Part shown: positions 15,931 to 25,744 of the stretch, piece after piece | Position numbering within the stretch: position 1 is the first letter of the stretch | Layout: every line of letters starts with the position of its first letter | Assembly: GCF_029076695.1 (NCBI RefSeq) | Contig: NZ_JARFIK010000001.1 | Location: 992,001-1,056,000, forward strand | DNA length: 64,000 bases | Origin: Adlercreutzia equolifaciens | GTDB lineage: Bacteria > Actinomycetota > Coriobacteriia > Coriobacteriales > Eggerthellaceae | Reading direction: 5' to 3' | Made by a program: the position numbers and the translations under genes | Notes under the pieces: model-generated | Told to the model about the DNA's origin: nothing | The model's database searches: none | What the model saw: the letters and a program-made list of their open reading frames with translations, nothing else

Positions 15931-16060
15931 GGGTGTCCTTTCAGCGGGGCGGCCAGGGGTGGGTGGCAATAGGGCAATTATACCGAACGCGGCCCGCGGC
16001 ACGTTTGGCCGGCAGCTGCAAGCGGCCTACGCAGCCGCTCGGCTTACCGTCGAAGGTGAC

Positions 16061-17419
16061 CTACGCGGTTTTCTTGGCTTGTAGGTGATGGCCGACAAGG
16101 AGAGCAATGCCCGTCACGGCGCTGGTGAACAGTGCGAAGCCGAGGGCAATTTCGGGGAGGAGGGTTTTGGCGGTGGCGTCGATGATGAGACCGCCCACGA
16201 AAGCGCCGGTGGCCTTGCCCATGTCCCCGAAGAAATACACCTCGCCGTTCACCACGCCCCAGTGCTTCTTTGGCGTGGCCTTCGCAGTAAGGGTTTTCAC
16301 GAAAGGCGAGGACGTGCCCACCGAGATGCCGTAGCCCACGGCGGCTACCAGCAAGGTGGCGAAGGAGGGGGCGATCGCCAAGATGGCGAACCCGATAATC
16401 TGCACGGAAAGCAGCGGCCACAAAAGCCAGGTTTTATTGCTGTCGAAGAGCTTCCCTCCGCACAGACGGCAGATAAGCGTCGTGGCGCCGGCGGCAATGA
16501 AGAAGGCGGCGCCCATGGCAATGCCGGCGTGCTTGGCGAACACCAGCACGAAGGAGATGCACAGCCCCTTGGGCACGCGTCGCGCAAAGGAAATAGCCAG
16601 GTAGGGAGCCACTTGCGGGAACAGGTAAGGGGCGATGAATGCATGCACTCGCTGCTTGAACGAGGGCTTTGCGGAGCTGCTGGTGCGGGAGAGGGCGGCC
16701 GCACTTGCCGTTTGCGCTGCGGCGGTGCTGGTCGCGTCGCCATGCTTGGCGGATGCCGCTTTGCGCGCGCCTTCGTCCTCGGCGCCGGCCACGCTCTTGC
16801 GGCCGGCCTCGTCTGCCGTTCCCAGCCGCTTCGCCCGGGCCTTCTCACTGCGGTGCAGAATAACCACGGCGGCGATGGCCACTACCATCAAGCCGGCGTA
16901 GAACAGATAGAACCCCTGATAGCCGGCGCTATCCAAAAGCCAGGTGGCCACGAGGGCGCCCAACATGGTGCCCAGTGACGTGCCGGCGCCTTTGATGCCC
17001 ACGCGCCGTCCCAGATGCTTCTTCGAGGCCGAGCCCATGACGGCCACGGTCATGACGTTGGTGGCCAGGGCGAAGCTGGCGCCCTGCAGCACGCGGGCGC
17101 CCATGACCACGTAGAAGTTGTCCCACAGCGCGGGAATGGCCACGCCGAGCCCCAAGCCGGCTAGGCTGCCCAGCAGCACCTTGTAGTGAGGAAAATGATC
17201 GGTCACCTGACCGCCCACCAGACGCATGACCGTGCTTGCCAAAGTGAAGACCGCCACGAAGGTGCCGCCAATGGTGGCCGAATAGCCGATGCTGTCGTAA
17301 TAGAGCGGGATGCCGCTGTTGAGGCCCTTCATGTACAGGGCGGTGAAGAACGTGACCGCCACCAACACGATGAGCGACACAGTGGCGCTGCTCAGGGTGC
17401 GTTTGCCTTTGTCGCCCAT
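16061..17419 (-). CDS. Major facilitator superfamily transporter
   Basis: A 452-residue protein with twelve predicted TM helices in two groups of six. The central cytoplasmic loop is unusually long (about residues 190-260), rich in Ala, Lys and Ser and probably disordered. The motif 2-3 region (GQVTDHFPHYKVLLG) and the LGRRVGIKGAG loop are MFS-like. AAGGAG precedes the ATG. The substrate is not identifiable; the general look is that of a drug or metabolite exporter. Confidence 0.85.
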   Translation of the reverse strand: MGDKGKRTLSSATVSLIVLVAVTFFTALYMKGLNSGIPLYYDSIGYSATIGGTFVAVFTLASTVMRLVGGQVTDHFPHYKVLLGSLAGLGLGVAIPALWDNFYVVMGARVLQGASFALATNVMTVAVMGSASKKHLGRRVGIKGAGTSLGTMLGALVATWLLDSAGYQGFYLFYAGLMVVAIAAVVILHRSEKARAKRLGTADEAGRKSVAGAEDEGARKAASAKHGDATSTAAAQTASAAALSRTSSSAKPSFKQRVHAFIAPYLFPQVAPYLAISFARRVPKGLCISFVLVFAKHAGIAMGAAFFIAAGATTLICRLCGGKLFDSNKTWLLWPLLSVQIIGFAILAIAPSFATLLVAAVGYGISVGTSSPFVKTLTAKATPKKHWGVVNGEVYFFGDMGKATGAFVGGLIIDATAKTLLPEIALGFALFTSAVTGIALLVGHHLQAKKTA

Positions 17420-17511
17420 GGGTGCTCCTTGGTTTTGCCGTTGGTGCTACCAGGAGTATGGCACCGAGCGGTCAACAGAATTTTCGCTGATCGCATTCGG
17501 TTTGCGAAGCG

Positions 17512-17541
17512 TTGTCTGTCTGTCAGCCGTTGCGATAAAAT
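17512..17541 (+). promoter_or_regulatory. Promoter TTGTCT-N18-TAAAAT
   Basis: The -35 TTGTCT (17512-17517) and -10 TAAAAT (17536-17541) lie in the divergent gap between the MFS gene and the first hybrid kinase. They predict a 5' UTR of about 70 nt for the kinase. Confidence 0.5.
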
Positions 17542-17616
17542 AGAAGTCACTCTCGACAGCGCGTCTAGGTTGAGCGCTGTTTGATGCGCAGTTCGGCTCG
17601 ACCAGGGAGAAAGGGT

Positions 17617-19956
17617 ATGAACGAGATCTTACACTGCTGCGAGCAGATCTTCGACCGCAGCACGCAACCCTTTGGCATTGCCCAAGTTCACTTGGATGCG
17701 GCGGGCAATCCTGCCGACGTTACCATCGAGTACTTGAATGCCGCCATGGCCGCCACGGCCGATGCCGCTCCCGCCGATTTGCGCGGTAAGAACGTCTACG
17801 AGATTTGGCCCGACGGCGATCGTGCGTGGCTCGAGTTCTACTACCGCGCCGCCTATGACGACGAGGCCGTCGAGTTCGAGACGGTGTCGGTGGAGTACCG
17901 CACCTTCCAGCATGTATCCATTTTCCCCATTGTGCGGGGCTATTGCGGCTACGAGGTGCAGGACATCACCTCGTGGATGACCCATACTCACACCGCCCTG
18001 GAAAGCGTGTCGGCCGGCATGTTCTTCTACGAGGCGCGCACGCATTTGCTGCTGCTTACCGAGCCGGCTCAAGAGTGCTGCCGCATGGCCTCGGGCTATT
18101 TGGATGTGCGCGATTTTGCCGATGCCTTCATCGACGAGGCCACGGCCCAGATGGTCTACGACGGCATCGTGAACTTCAACAGCGAACACGGGCGGATGCT
18201 GTGCGAAGGGCAGCTGAAAGATGGGCGTTGGATCCGTTTGAGCATGTCGCCCGGCGAGGCCACGGCGCGCTTCGCCACGGGTTTTCTGGAGGACATCACC
18301 TTGCTCAAAGAGGTGGAGGAGAAAAGCGCGCGTCGCTCCGAGATCATCGAGAGCCTCAGCTCGGAGTACTTCGCCCTGTACTTGGTCAACGCCAAGGCCG
18401 ATACCATCGTCCCTTATCTGCTGCGCAACGATGTGGCGCGATTCTTCGCCAGCCTCATCGGCGATGATCGCTCCTACCGGGCGTGGCTGGAGCACTACTG
18501 CGACAACTACATTGCCGAGGCTGATCGCTACAGCGTGCGCACGCGACTGAGTCCCGCATCGGTGCGCGCCTTCCTCGACGAGCACCAGGCAGATTTCTCG
18601 CTCAGCTGTCGGCGCTTGTACCAGGGTGAAGAGCAGTACATCGAGCTGCGTCTGCTGCGTCTTTCGGGAACCACCGATGAAGTGGTGCTAGCGGCCCGCA
18701 ACATCAACGAGGAAGTGAAGGATCAGCTCGATCAGAAGGAAGCGCTCCAGACGGCCCTGACGCTGGCAGAGCATGCCAGCGAGGCCAAGACCACCTTCCT
18801 GACCAACATTTCCCACGATTTCCGCACGCCGCTCAACTCCATCCTGGGCTTCTCCCATCGGGCGCTCGACCATGTTGACCAGCAGGATCTGGTGCGCAAC
18901 AGTCTGGAGAAGATCATCGTCTCGGGCGATCACTTGCTTGAGCTGATCAACGACATTCTGGACGTGAGCCGCATCGAAAGCGGGAGGGTAGTGCTCAAGG
19001 AGCAGCCGCTCGACGTGGTGCAGCTTATGGAGGACTTGCAGGGGGTTTTCTCGAGCCAGGCCCTGGAGAAGGATATCGACTTCACCGTCCGCACCGATGA
19101 CGTGCGCGATGCGCGCGTGCTGGGCGATCAGCTGCGCATCAACCAAATTCTGGTGAACACCATCGGCAACGCTTTGAAGTACACCGATGCCGGCGGTCGC
19201 GTGGAGGTGGAGCTGACCGAAGGCGATGTGGCGCCTCACGGAGTAGCTATGTTCCGCGTGGTGGTGCGCGACACGGGCTGCGGCATGTCGCCGGCCTTCG
19301 TCGAGCGCATCTTCATGCCTTTCGAGCGCGATGCCGCCAGCCGGGCGCGCACCGAAGAGGGCACGGGCCTGGGCATGACCATTGCGAAGAACCTCATCGA
19401 TCTGCTGGGCGGCACCGTGAAGGTGACGAGCGAACTGCGGAAGGGAAGCGAGTTCGATATCACCCTGCCGCTGAAGCTGGACAAGGAGTTCCACGAGCGC
19501 GCCGCCGACGCCGCGCCGGAAGAGGACGTGCGCTTGCTGCGTTTCGAGGGCTTCCGCGCGTTGGTAGTCGACGACGACGAGCTCTCGCGCGAGATCCTCG
19601 GCGCCATTCTGCTGGACCACGGCTTCATTGTGGAAATGGCCGGCGACGGCGACGAGGCGGTGCAGGCCGTGGAGGACACGGCCATCGGCCACTACGACGT
19701 GATCATCATGGACATGCGCATGCCGCGCATGACCGGCGACGGCGCTACGCGGGCCATCCGTGCCCTGCCGCGTCCCGACGTGAAGGACCTGCCCATCATT
19801 GCCGCCACGGCCGACGCCTTCGAAGAGGGACAGCGCCGCGCCCGCGAGGCCGGCATGACGGCCCATGTGACCAAGCCGCTCGATACGCGCAAGTTGCTGC
19901 TCATCCTGCGCGATTGCCTGCGCGGCCGCGGACGCCAGGGAGCGTCTTTAGGCTAG
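17617..19956 (+). CDS. Hybrid sensor histidine kinase with receiver domain (cytoplasmic)
   Basis: A 779-residue protein with no TM segments. PAS-like sensing regions occupy about 1-380. The HisKA domain carries NISHDFRTPLNS with phospho-acceptor H400, followed by a HATPase domain (DTGCGMSP, GTGLGM) and a C-terminal receiver with LVVDDDE, phospho-acceptor D699 in MDMRMP, and a conserved late Lys. The ATG at 17617 follows GGGAGAAAGGG. No DNA-binding response regulator or separate phosphotransfer protein is encoded nearby, so its output target is unknown. It converges on a second hybrid kinase. Confidence 0.88.
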   Translation: MNEILHCCEQIFDRSTQPFGIAQVHLDAAGNPADVTIEYLNAAMAATADAAPADLRGKNVYEIWPDGDRAWLEFYYRAAYDDEAVEFETVSVEYRTFQHVSIFPIVRGYCGYEVQDITSWMTHTHTALESVSAGMFFYEARTHLLLLTEPAQECCRMASGYLDVRDFADAFIDEATAQMVYDGIVNFNSEHGRMLCEGQLKDGRWIRLSMSPGEATARFATGFLEDITLLKEVEEKSARRSEIIESLSSEYFALYLVNAKADTIVPYLLRNDVARFFASLIGDDRSYRAWLEHYCDNYIAEADRYSVRTRLSPASVRAFLDEHQADFSLSCRRLYQGEEQYIELRLLRLSGTTDEVVLAARNINEEVKDQLDQKEALQTALTLAEHASEAKTTFLTNISHDFRTPLNSILGFSHRALDHVDQQDLVRNSLEKIIVSGDHLLELINDILDVSRIESGRVVLKEQPLDVVQLMEDLQGVFSSQALEKDIDFTVRTDDVRDARVLGDQLRINQILVNTIGNALKYTDAGGRVEVELTEGDVAPHGVAMFRVVVRDTGCGMSPAFVERIFMPFERDAASRARTEEGTGLGMTIAKNLIDLLGGTVKVTSELRKGSEFDITLPLKLDKEFHERAADAAPEEDVRLLRFEGFRALVVDDDELSREILGAILLDHGFIVEMAGDGDEAVQAVEDTAIGHYDVIIMDMRMPRMTGDGATRAIRALPRPDVKDLPIIAATADAFEEGQRRAREAGMTAHVTKPLDTRKLLLILRDCLRGRGRQGASLG

Positions 19957-19977
19957 GGGAGGCTCCGCGTCGTTCCA

Positions 19978-20017
19978 ACAAAAACGCCCCCGTCAGCTAG
20001 AGGCCGGCGGGGGCGTC
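19978..20017 (-). terminator. Intrinsic terminator between the convergent kinases
   Basis: Arms ACGCCCCCG (19985-19993) and CGGGGGCGT (20009-20017) form a 9-bp stem. The flanking A-run on the + strand becomes a T-tract after the stem on the minus strand, so it best serves the minus-strand kinase, and may also stop + strand transcription. Confidence 0.7.
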
Positions 20018-20044
20018 GCTATGTAGCGAGTCAATGGCTACGCG

Positions 20045-22996
20045 CTAGTGCATCCATTTCTGGAGCATGCGCACCAGGGTCTCGATTTCCAAAGGCTTGG
20101 ACATGTGGTCGTTCATGCCCGAGGCGTGGGCGTGGCGGATATCCTCGGCGAAGGCGTCGGCGGAAAGGGCCACGATGGGAATGTCGCCCAGATCGGGGCG
20201 GCCGCCGGCTTCGGCGCGAATGGCCGTGGCGGCTTCGTAGCCGTTCATGACCGGCATCTGGATGTCCATGAGCACAATGTCGTAGTAGCCCGGATCGCGC
20301 TCGAGCAGCATGTCCAGGGCCAGCTTGCCGTTCTCGGCGTGCTCCACGGCGGCGCCGGTCATGCCGATCAGCTCTTCGGCAATGGCTGCGGCCATCATGT
20401 TGTCCTCAGTAAGCAGGACGCGACGGCCCTCGTAGGTGAGCCCCTCGAGCATGGCCTTCTCGTCGATGATGGTGTGCACCTCGCCGGTGAGCAGCTCCTT
20501 CATCACCTGCACCAGGCGGCTGCGGAACAGCGGCTTCGAGATGAAGGCGTCGACGCCCACCTCGCGGGCCTCCTGCTCGATCATGGACCAGTCGTAGGCC
20601 GACAGGATGATGATGGGCACGTTCTCGCCGGTGACCTCGCGAATGCGCTTGGCCGCCTCCAGGCCGCTCATCTCGGGCATGCGCCAGTCCAGGATGACGG
20701 CGCGGAAGGGGTCCTGGCTCGTGTCGGCGGCGACCACGGCATCGATGCCCGCCTGACCCGACAGCTCATAGGCCGAGCGCATGCCGATGTCGTCCAGCAG
20801 GATGCAGGCGCCCTCGCAGGCCACCGCGTCATCATCGACCACCAGCACGCGAATGCCCTCGAGATCCGACAGATCCTCGCGCTCGCCGTCGCGCAGCTTC
20901 AGGTGCACCACCACGGTGAAGGTGGTGCCCTCGCCCTCCACGGAGGCCACGTCGATGCTGCCGCTCATCAGCGTGACCACGCTTTTCACGATGGCCATGC
21001 CCAGGCCCGTGCCCTCCACCTTGGTGGTGCGGGAGTCGTTGGCGCGGGTGAACGGGTCGAACACCGTCTTCAGGAACTCGGGGCTCATGCCGCAGCCGGT
21101 GTCGCTGAACACGAACTCGTAGCAGCCGCTGCCGGGAATGCGGCTTTGCAGCTCGGTGATGCGCAGGCCGATGGTGCCCCCTTCGGGGGTGAACTTGATG
21201 GAGTTGCCCATGATGTTCACGAACACCTGCTGCAGGCGCGTGGGATCGCCGATGACGTGCTCGTGCTTGATGTCCACCAGCTGCACGTCCAGGATCTGGC
21301 CCTTCGCCGCAATCTGCGGGTTCATGATGGTGATGAGGTTCTCGATGGACTCGGGCAGGTCGAAGGGCTCTTCGGACAGGCCGATGGTGCCCGACTCGAT
21401 CTTCGCCATGTCCAGCACCTCGTTGATGAGGCCCAGCAGGTGCTTGCTGGCCGAGGTGATGTTGCCCAGGCACTCGCGTACGCGCTCCGGATCGTTCACG
21501 TGCATGCCGGCAATGGCGGTGAGGCCCATGATGGAATTCATGGGGGTGCGGATGTCGTGGGACATGGAGTTCAGGAAGTCGCTCTTGGCTTGAGAAGCGT
21601 GCTCGGCGGCCTGGAAGGCGTCCTCCAGGGCCTGGCGCGAGGCAATCTCCTGTTCCTTCGCGTCGGTGATGTCCTGTACCGTGACCAGCACGTCCGTGGG
21701 CTCGCCGGCGGCGTTGCGGGCCAGGCTCAGGGTGGACACCTGGTGCCAGCGCACCTCGTCGCCACGGTTCACCTTCCAGTCCTGCTGGATGAAGGGGGTG
21801 TCCGGGCCCAGAGCGGCCTTCACGGCTTCGGTATCCAGGAGCACCAGCTGGTTGTCCTCGGCATCCGAAGCGCTGACGCTCTTCAGGTAGGCGCACAGCT
21901 GATCGTAGGTGCCGCGAGAGGGTAGCAGCTCCTGGTTGTCCTCGTTCTTGAGGTACTCGTAGGTGCCGTGGACCAAGTCCACGGAAACCAGGCTGTTGAA
22001 CAGGTTGGTGGAGGCGTCGATGATGCGCGTGGCTTCCTGGCGCTCCAGCAGAAGCTCGATGTTCTTGCGGCGCGCCTGAGCCATGAGCACGCCTACCACC
22101 ACGGCGGCGGCAATGAGCACGCCGGCAATGACAATGGTGCCGGAAATATTGGCCTTGGAGATCATGCCGTTGGTGATAGAGGCGGGGAAGGAGCGCACCA
22201 GCACCCAGTCGTAGGAGGGCAGCTTCATCATATAAGTGTTGCCTACGCCCTCGGGGGTGCGGTAGGTGAAGCTGGCCGTGTTGCCGCTGGCAATGTCGCT
22301 GTCCAGATCGCTCAAGGTGATGCCGTCCAGCTCGTGGGAGGAGAATACCTCGTCGATGTTGGTGGGCTCGTCCTCTGTGGCGGGCGCTTGGGAGATGATG
22401 GTGCCGTCAGGCAGGCACAGGTAGGTAGGAGTGGAGTCGCCGTAGAACTGCGTCGTCATCAGATCAGTGAGCGTGTCCTCGCGATACACCGACACCATAA
22501 CGCCGGCCACCTGGTCCTCGTAGTGCACCGGGGCGAAGAAGGCGACCACGTTCTGGCCGTCGAAGATGGCGTTGTCGATGAAGCACATGCCGCTTTCCCC
22601 GGCAATGCCCGCGGTGTAGTAGTAGCGGTCGAAGGCCTCGGCAGTGCGGCCGTCGCGGTTGTAGGCAATGCCGTCGGGGGTGATGAAGAAGGTGTGGTCG
22701 AACTGCGAAAGATCGAGTACGTTCACCGCCTCTTGGGGGTCGACGGTGCCGTTGGTCAGCGTGTTCTCGTAGATGCTGGCTGCCGTCTGCACCGTGCGCA
22801 GCGAGGTGGTGAAGACGTCGTCCACGCGACGAGCCGTCTGGCCGCTGGAGCTTTCCAGGTATTGGCTGTTCTGGGCCACAATGCGATCGGTGTTCGCGTT
22901 CGTGAACAGGAACAGCGAGCCAATCAGTACGGCGACGGCTACCAGAGCGGCGATGATAAGGTTGCGCGTTTGGCGCCGAGTTTCGGCACTGCTCAT
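20045..22996 (-). CDS. Membrane hybrid histidine kinase with two receiver domains
   Basis: A 983-residue protein. TM helices at about 12-32 and 285-305 bracket an extracytoplasmic dCache-like sensor (motifs DHTFFITPDG, FFAPVHYEDQVAGVM). Next come a PAS region, HisKA with SMSHDIRTPMNS and acceptor H480, HATPase (DTGCGMSP, GTGLGMAIV), and two receivers (LVVDDDA with ILDWRMPEMSG; LLTEDN with LMDIQMPVMNG). AGGGGGA precedes the ATG. The multi-receiver form without a histidine-phosphotransfer domain implies phosphorelay to a protein encoded elsewhere. Confidence 0.9.
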   Translation of the reverse strand: MSSAETRRQTRNLIIAALVAVAVLIGSLFLFTNANTDRIVAQNSQYLESSSGQTARRVDDVFTTSLRTVQTAASIYENTLTNGTVDPQEAVNVLDLSQFDHTFFITPDGIAYNRDGRTAEAFDRYYYTAGIAGESGMCFIDNAIFDGQNVVAFFAPVHYEDQVAGVMVSVYREDTLTDLMTTQFYGDSTPTYLCLPDGTIISQAPATEDEPTNIDEVFSSHELDGITLSDLDSDIASGNTASFTYRTPEGVGNTYMMKLPSYDWVLVRSFPASITNGMISKANISGTIVIAGVLIAAAVVVGVLMAQARRKNIELLLERQEATRIIDASTNLFNSLVSVDLVHGTYEYLKNEDNQELLPSRGTYDQLCAYLKSVSASDAEDNQLVLLDTEAVKAALGPDTPFIQQDWKVNRGDEVRWHQVSTLSLARNAAGEPTDVLVTVQDITDAKEQEIASRQALEDAFQAAEHASQAKSDFLNSMSHDIRTPMNSIMGLTAIAGMHVNDPERVRECLGNITSASKHLLGLINEVLDMAKIESGTIGLSEEPFDLPESIENLITIMNPQIAAKGQILDVQLVDIKHEHVIGDPTRLQQVFVNIMGNSIKFTPEGGTIGLRITELQSRIPGSGCYEFVFSDTGCGMSPEFLKTVFDPFTRANDSRTTKVEGTGLGMAIVKSVVTLMSGSIDVASVEGEGTTFTVVVHLKLRDGEREDLSDLEGIRVLVVDDDAVACEGACILLDDIGMRSAYELSGQAGIDAVVAADTSQDPFRAVILDWRMPEMSGLEAAKRIREVTGENVPIIILSAYDWSMIEQEAREVGVDAFISKPLFRSRLVQVMKELLTGEVHTIIDEKAMLEGLTYEGRRVLLTEDNMMAAAIAEELIGMTGAAVEHAENGKLALDMLLERDPGYYDIVLMDIQMPVMNGYEAATAIRAEAGGRPDLGDIPIVALSADAFAEDIRHAHASGMNDHMSKPLEIETLVRMLQKWMH

Positions 22997-23077
22997 TGGT
23001 CAGTCCCCCTATCCGGATAACGGTCGTTTGCTACGGCCCTGAAGGAGAAAACCTGCAGGTCGAACGGTATTGCTGCC

Positions 23078-23083
23078 ATTATA
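23078..23083 (-). promoter_or_regulatory. -10 box TATAAT of the membrane hybrid kinase gene
   Basis: A consensus TATAAT on the minus strand places transcription start about 75 nt before the kinase ATG. The -35 region is weak, which may mean activator dependence. Confidence 0.45.
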
Positions 23084-23137
23084 TAGTGCGCAGCGCAAAA
23101 ATTGTTTGGAATTCGTAATCTACCGCCGTCAAAGCGA

Positions 23138-23177
23138 GAAAAGAAAGCCCCGCGTCCTTGCGGCAAAGACGCGGGGC
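23138..23177 (-). terminator. Intrinsic terminator of the luxS-mtnN operon
   Basis: Perfect 10-bp arms GCCCCGCGTC and GACGCGGGGC (23147-23156, 23168-23177), followed on the minus strand by a T-rich tract. It lies downstream of mtnN. Confidence 0.8.
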
Positions 23178-23242
23178 GAGCCGTTGCTCATGGGCGTGTA
23201 AACGCGGGGCGCAGCGAAGGAGGTAGATCGAAGGGGAGAAGG

Positions 23243-23938
23243 CTAGGAAGTGGCGCCCACCATGCGCCGCGTCAGGGCAGCGCAATCGCGGGCCGCTTGG
23301 GCCTCGAAGATGGGGTAGTCCACCGCCACCGAGCCGTCGGCTTTGTCCGAGATGGCACGCACAATGGCGAAGGGGAGGCGGTTTACCGCGCACACCTGGG
23401 CGATGGCGGCGCCTTCCATCTCGCAGCAGCGGGCGCTGAAGGTACGGGCGATGAAGACCTTGTCTTCCTCGTCGCGCACGAACTTGTCGGCCGAGGCAAT
23501 GGGTCCGCGGTGGGCGCGCACGCCTTCAGCCTGGGCCGCGGCTACGGCAGCGTCAGCTAGCGCGGGGTCGGCGGTGAAGGCCGTTTGCTCCATGCCCGGG
23601 GTCTGGCCCGGGGCATAGCCCAGGTTCTGCACGTCCATGGCCCAGTTCACCACGTCGGTGGCCACCACCACATCGCCAATGTCGATGGAGGCGTCCAAGG
23701 AGCCCGCCACGCCGGTGTTGATAACGCAATCCACGGCGAAGTGGTCGATGAGCGCCTGGGTGCAGGCGGCAGCGTTGACCATGCCCACTCCGCACTGGAC
23801 CACCACGCAGGGCACGCCGTCCAGCTGCCCGCGTGTGAACAAGCGCCCTGCTACCGTGGTGTCCGTAGGATCGACAAGGGCGGCACGCAAGAGCTCCACC
23901 TCGACGTCCATGGCGCCGATGATGCCGTATACCGTCAT
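23243..23938 (-). CDS. mtnN: 5'-methylthioadenosine/S-adenosylhomocysteine nucleosidase
   Basis: A 231-residue cytoplasmic enzyme that cleaves adenine from SAH and MTA. Family features are visible: the start TVYGIIGAMDVEVELL, the glycine-rich CGVGMVNAA, NTGVAGS, the substrate-binding CCEMEGAAIAQVC with its catalytic Glu, and the late AISDKADG with its catalytic Asp. It follows luxS by 7 nt and has only a weak ribosome site, consistent with translational coupling. Together the two enzymes detoxify SAH to homocysteine and yield the AI-2 precursor. Confidence 0.94.
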   Translation of the reverse strand: MTVYGIIGAMDVEVELLRAALVDPTDTTVAGRLFTRGQLDGVPCVVVQCGVGMVNAAACTQALIDHFAVDCVINTGVAGSLDASIDIGDVVVATDVVNWAMDVQNLGYAPGQTPGMEQTAFTADPALADAAVAAAQAEGVRAHRGPIASADKFVRDEEDKVFIARTFSARCCEMEGAAIAQVCAVNRLPFAIVRAISDKADGSVAVDYPIFEAQAARDCAALTRRMVGATS

Positions 23939-23945
23939 GGCGCGC

Positions 23946-24440
23946 CTAGCTCAACAGGGCGGGGTAGGTGGTGTGGGCCTCGTCGAGTTGACTGAGGGTG
24001 TCGGCCACGTAGCGACGGGCCCACCACTGGGCCTGGGCCAGGTCGGAGTCGTGGTAATTGCCGCACTCCTCGGGCTTGGCCCCGGGAATCTCGCCCTCGA
24101 AGTCGCGGGCGAACTCGAACAGGCGCGTGACCAACGGAGCCACGTCTTCGGGCGTGTGCTCGCCGAAGACCACCAGATAGAAGCCCGTGCGGCAGCCCAT
24201 GGGGCCGAAGTAGATGACGTCGTCGGCCCATTCGGCGTCGTTGCGCAGGAAGGTGGCCCCCAAATGCTCCAGGGCGTGCACGGCGGCGGTGTCCATCACC
24301 GGTTCGCGATTCGGCGCGGTCATGCGCAAATCGAAAGTGGTGGTCACGCAGCCGGTGGTGCGGTCTGCGTCGCTACGCGATACGTACACGCCGGGCTCCA
24401 GAACATTGTGGTCCACGCAAAAGCTGGCAATACGCTCCAT
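23946..24440 (-). CDS. luxS: S-ribosylhomocysteine lyase (AI-2 synthesis)
   Basis: A 164-residue protein. The Fe/Zn-binding HALEH motif, the MGCRTGFY segment with the catalytic Cys, and the late ECGNY motif are all present, and the length is normal for LuxS. I chose the ATG at 24440, preceded by AAGGAGG; the open frame extends 15 codons further without a ribosome site. It converts S-ribosylhomocysteine to homocysteine and DPD, the precursor of autoinducer-2. It is the first gene of a two-gene operon with mtnN and is divergent from the carbamate kinase gene. Confidence 0.95.
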   Translation of the reverse strand: MERIASFCVDHNVLEPGVYVSRSDADRTTGCVTTTFDLRMTAPNREPVMDTAAVHALEHLGATFLRNDAEWADDVIYFGPMGCRTGFYLVVFGEHTPEDVAPLVTRLFEFARDFEGEIPGAKPEECGNYHDSDLAQAQWWARRYVADTLSQLDEAHTTYPALLS

Positions 24441-24501
24441 GGGCGCCTCCTTGGGCTCGATCATTTGACGGCCCCCAGTATACAACGGAACCGAAAAGCC
24501 A

Positions 24502-24542
24502 GCGCCCTCGCCCCCAGAAGAAGGATGCGGGGACGAGGGCGC
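24502..24542. promoter_or_regulatory. Inverted repeat in the luxS/arcC divergent region
   Basis: GCGCCCTCG (24502-24510) pairs with CGAGGGCGC (24534-24542). It lies between the divergent luxS and arcC starts with no T-tract on either side, so it may be an operator or a hairpin in the arcC leader. Confidence 0.35.
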
Positions 24543-24661
24543 GGGGCGCTTCTGGGGGTCAGTCCTGTTTTGGTAACCATCCAGGAGCGATCGCGCCGTG
24601 TGCCGCTGCCGCTGTCGGGTTTTGCTCTATGGTCGAAGCAGTCAACGAACAGGAGGCACCT

Positions 24662-25627
24662 ATGCTTCAGAAGGAACTGGACGGCAAGCGCGTGGTAGTG
24701 GCTTTGGGCGGCAATGCCCTGGGCGACACGCCCGAGCAGCAGCTGAAGCTGCTCGATGGCACCGCGAAGAACTTGGCCCACATGGTAAAAGAGGGCATCA
24801 ACGTGGTGGTCACCCACGGCAACGGCCCTCAGGTGGGCATTATCGACGAGGCCTTCGTGCTGGCCAGCAAGGACAAGAACAGCCAGGTGCCCTTCATGCC
24901 CCTGGCCGATTGCAACGCCATGAGCCAGGGCTATATCGGCGCGCAGCTTACCTGTGCGCTCATGAACGAGTTTCGGGCCCAGGACATCATGCGCTCGGTG
25001 GCCGATGTACCCACCCATGTGGTGGTGGACGCCGACGATCCGGCGTTCAAGCATTACCAGAAGCCCATCGGGGCCTTCATGACCGAAGCGGAGGCCAAGG
25101 CCTTCGCCAAGGCCACGGGCTGCCAGGTGGGGGAGGATGCGGGACGCGGCTGGCGCCGCATGGTGCCGAGCCCCGTGCCCCAGGACATCGTGGAGCTGGA
25201 GACTATCCGAGACCTCATGGAGGACGGCTGCGTGACCGTGGCCGCTGGCGGAGGCGGGGTGCCCGTGATCATGAAGGACGGGGTCTATCATGCGGTGGAT
25301 GCTGTCATCGACAAAGACCTGGTCAGCGCCATTTTGGCCTGGCGCGTCCACGCCGATATGCTCATCATTCTCACGGCAGTTGAGAAGGTATACCTCAACT
25401 TCAACAAGCCCGACCAGCGCCCCATCGACGTCATGACCACCGAGGAAGCGCGCCAGTACTGCGACGAGGGGCAGTTCGCGCCCGGTAGCATGCTGCCGAA
25501 GGTGCAGGCCTGCATCAAGTTCGTCGAGGCCCATCCGGGCGGCCAGGCCCTCATTACCTCCTTGGGCCATGCGGCCGAGGGGCTGCGCGGCGAGACGGGC
25601 ACGCTCATCACGGCGGTATCAAACTAA
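24662..25627 (+). CDS. arcC: Carbamate kinase
   Basis: A 321-residue enzyme that makes ATP from carbamoyl phosphate and ADP at the end of the arginine deiminase (or agmatine/allantoin) pathway. Family motifs are visible: VVALGGNALG at the N-terminus, THGNGPQVG, the AAGGGGVPV nucleotide loop and DKDLVSAILA. The ATG at 24662 follows AGGAGG. No arginine deiminase or ornithine carbamoyltransferase gene lies beside it, so its partners must be elsewhere. Confidence 0.93.
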   Translation: MLQKELDGKRVVVALGGNALGDTPEQQLKLLDGTAKNLAHMVKEGINVVVTHGNGPQVGIIDEAFVLASKDKNSQVPFMPLADCNAMSQGYIGAQLTCALMNEFRAQDIMRSVADVPTHVVVDADDPAFKHYQKPIGAFMTEAEAKAFAKATGCQVGEDAGRGWRRMVPSPVPQDIVELETIRDLMEDGCVTVAAGGGGVPVIMKDGVYHAVDAVIDKDLVSAILAWRVHADMLIILTAVEKVYLNFNKPDQRPIDVMTTEEARQYCDEGQFAPGSMLPKVQACIKFVEAHPGGQALITSLGHAAEGLRGETGTLITAVSN

Positions 25628-25744
25628 GCAGCGCCGAGCGCGTTTCCGGTGCGGGGCAATCGGCCCTTGAGGTGGCATATGGCCCCCTTGATCGGACGCG
25701 TCTCGGACGGGCGTGTTAGCTCGGGTAAAGTTATATCGTTTACG

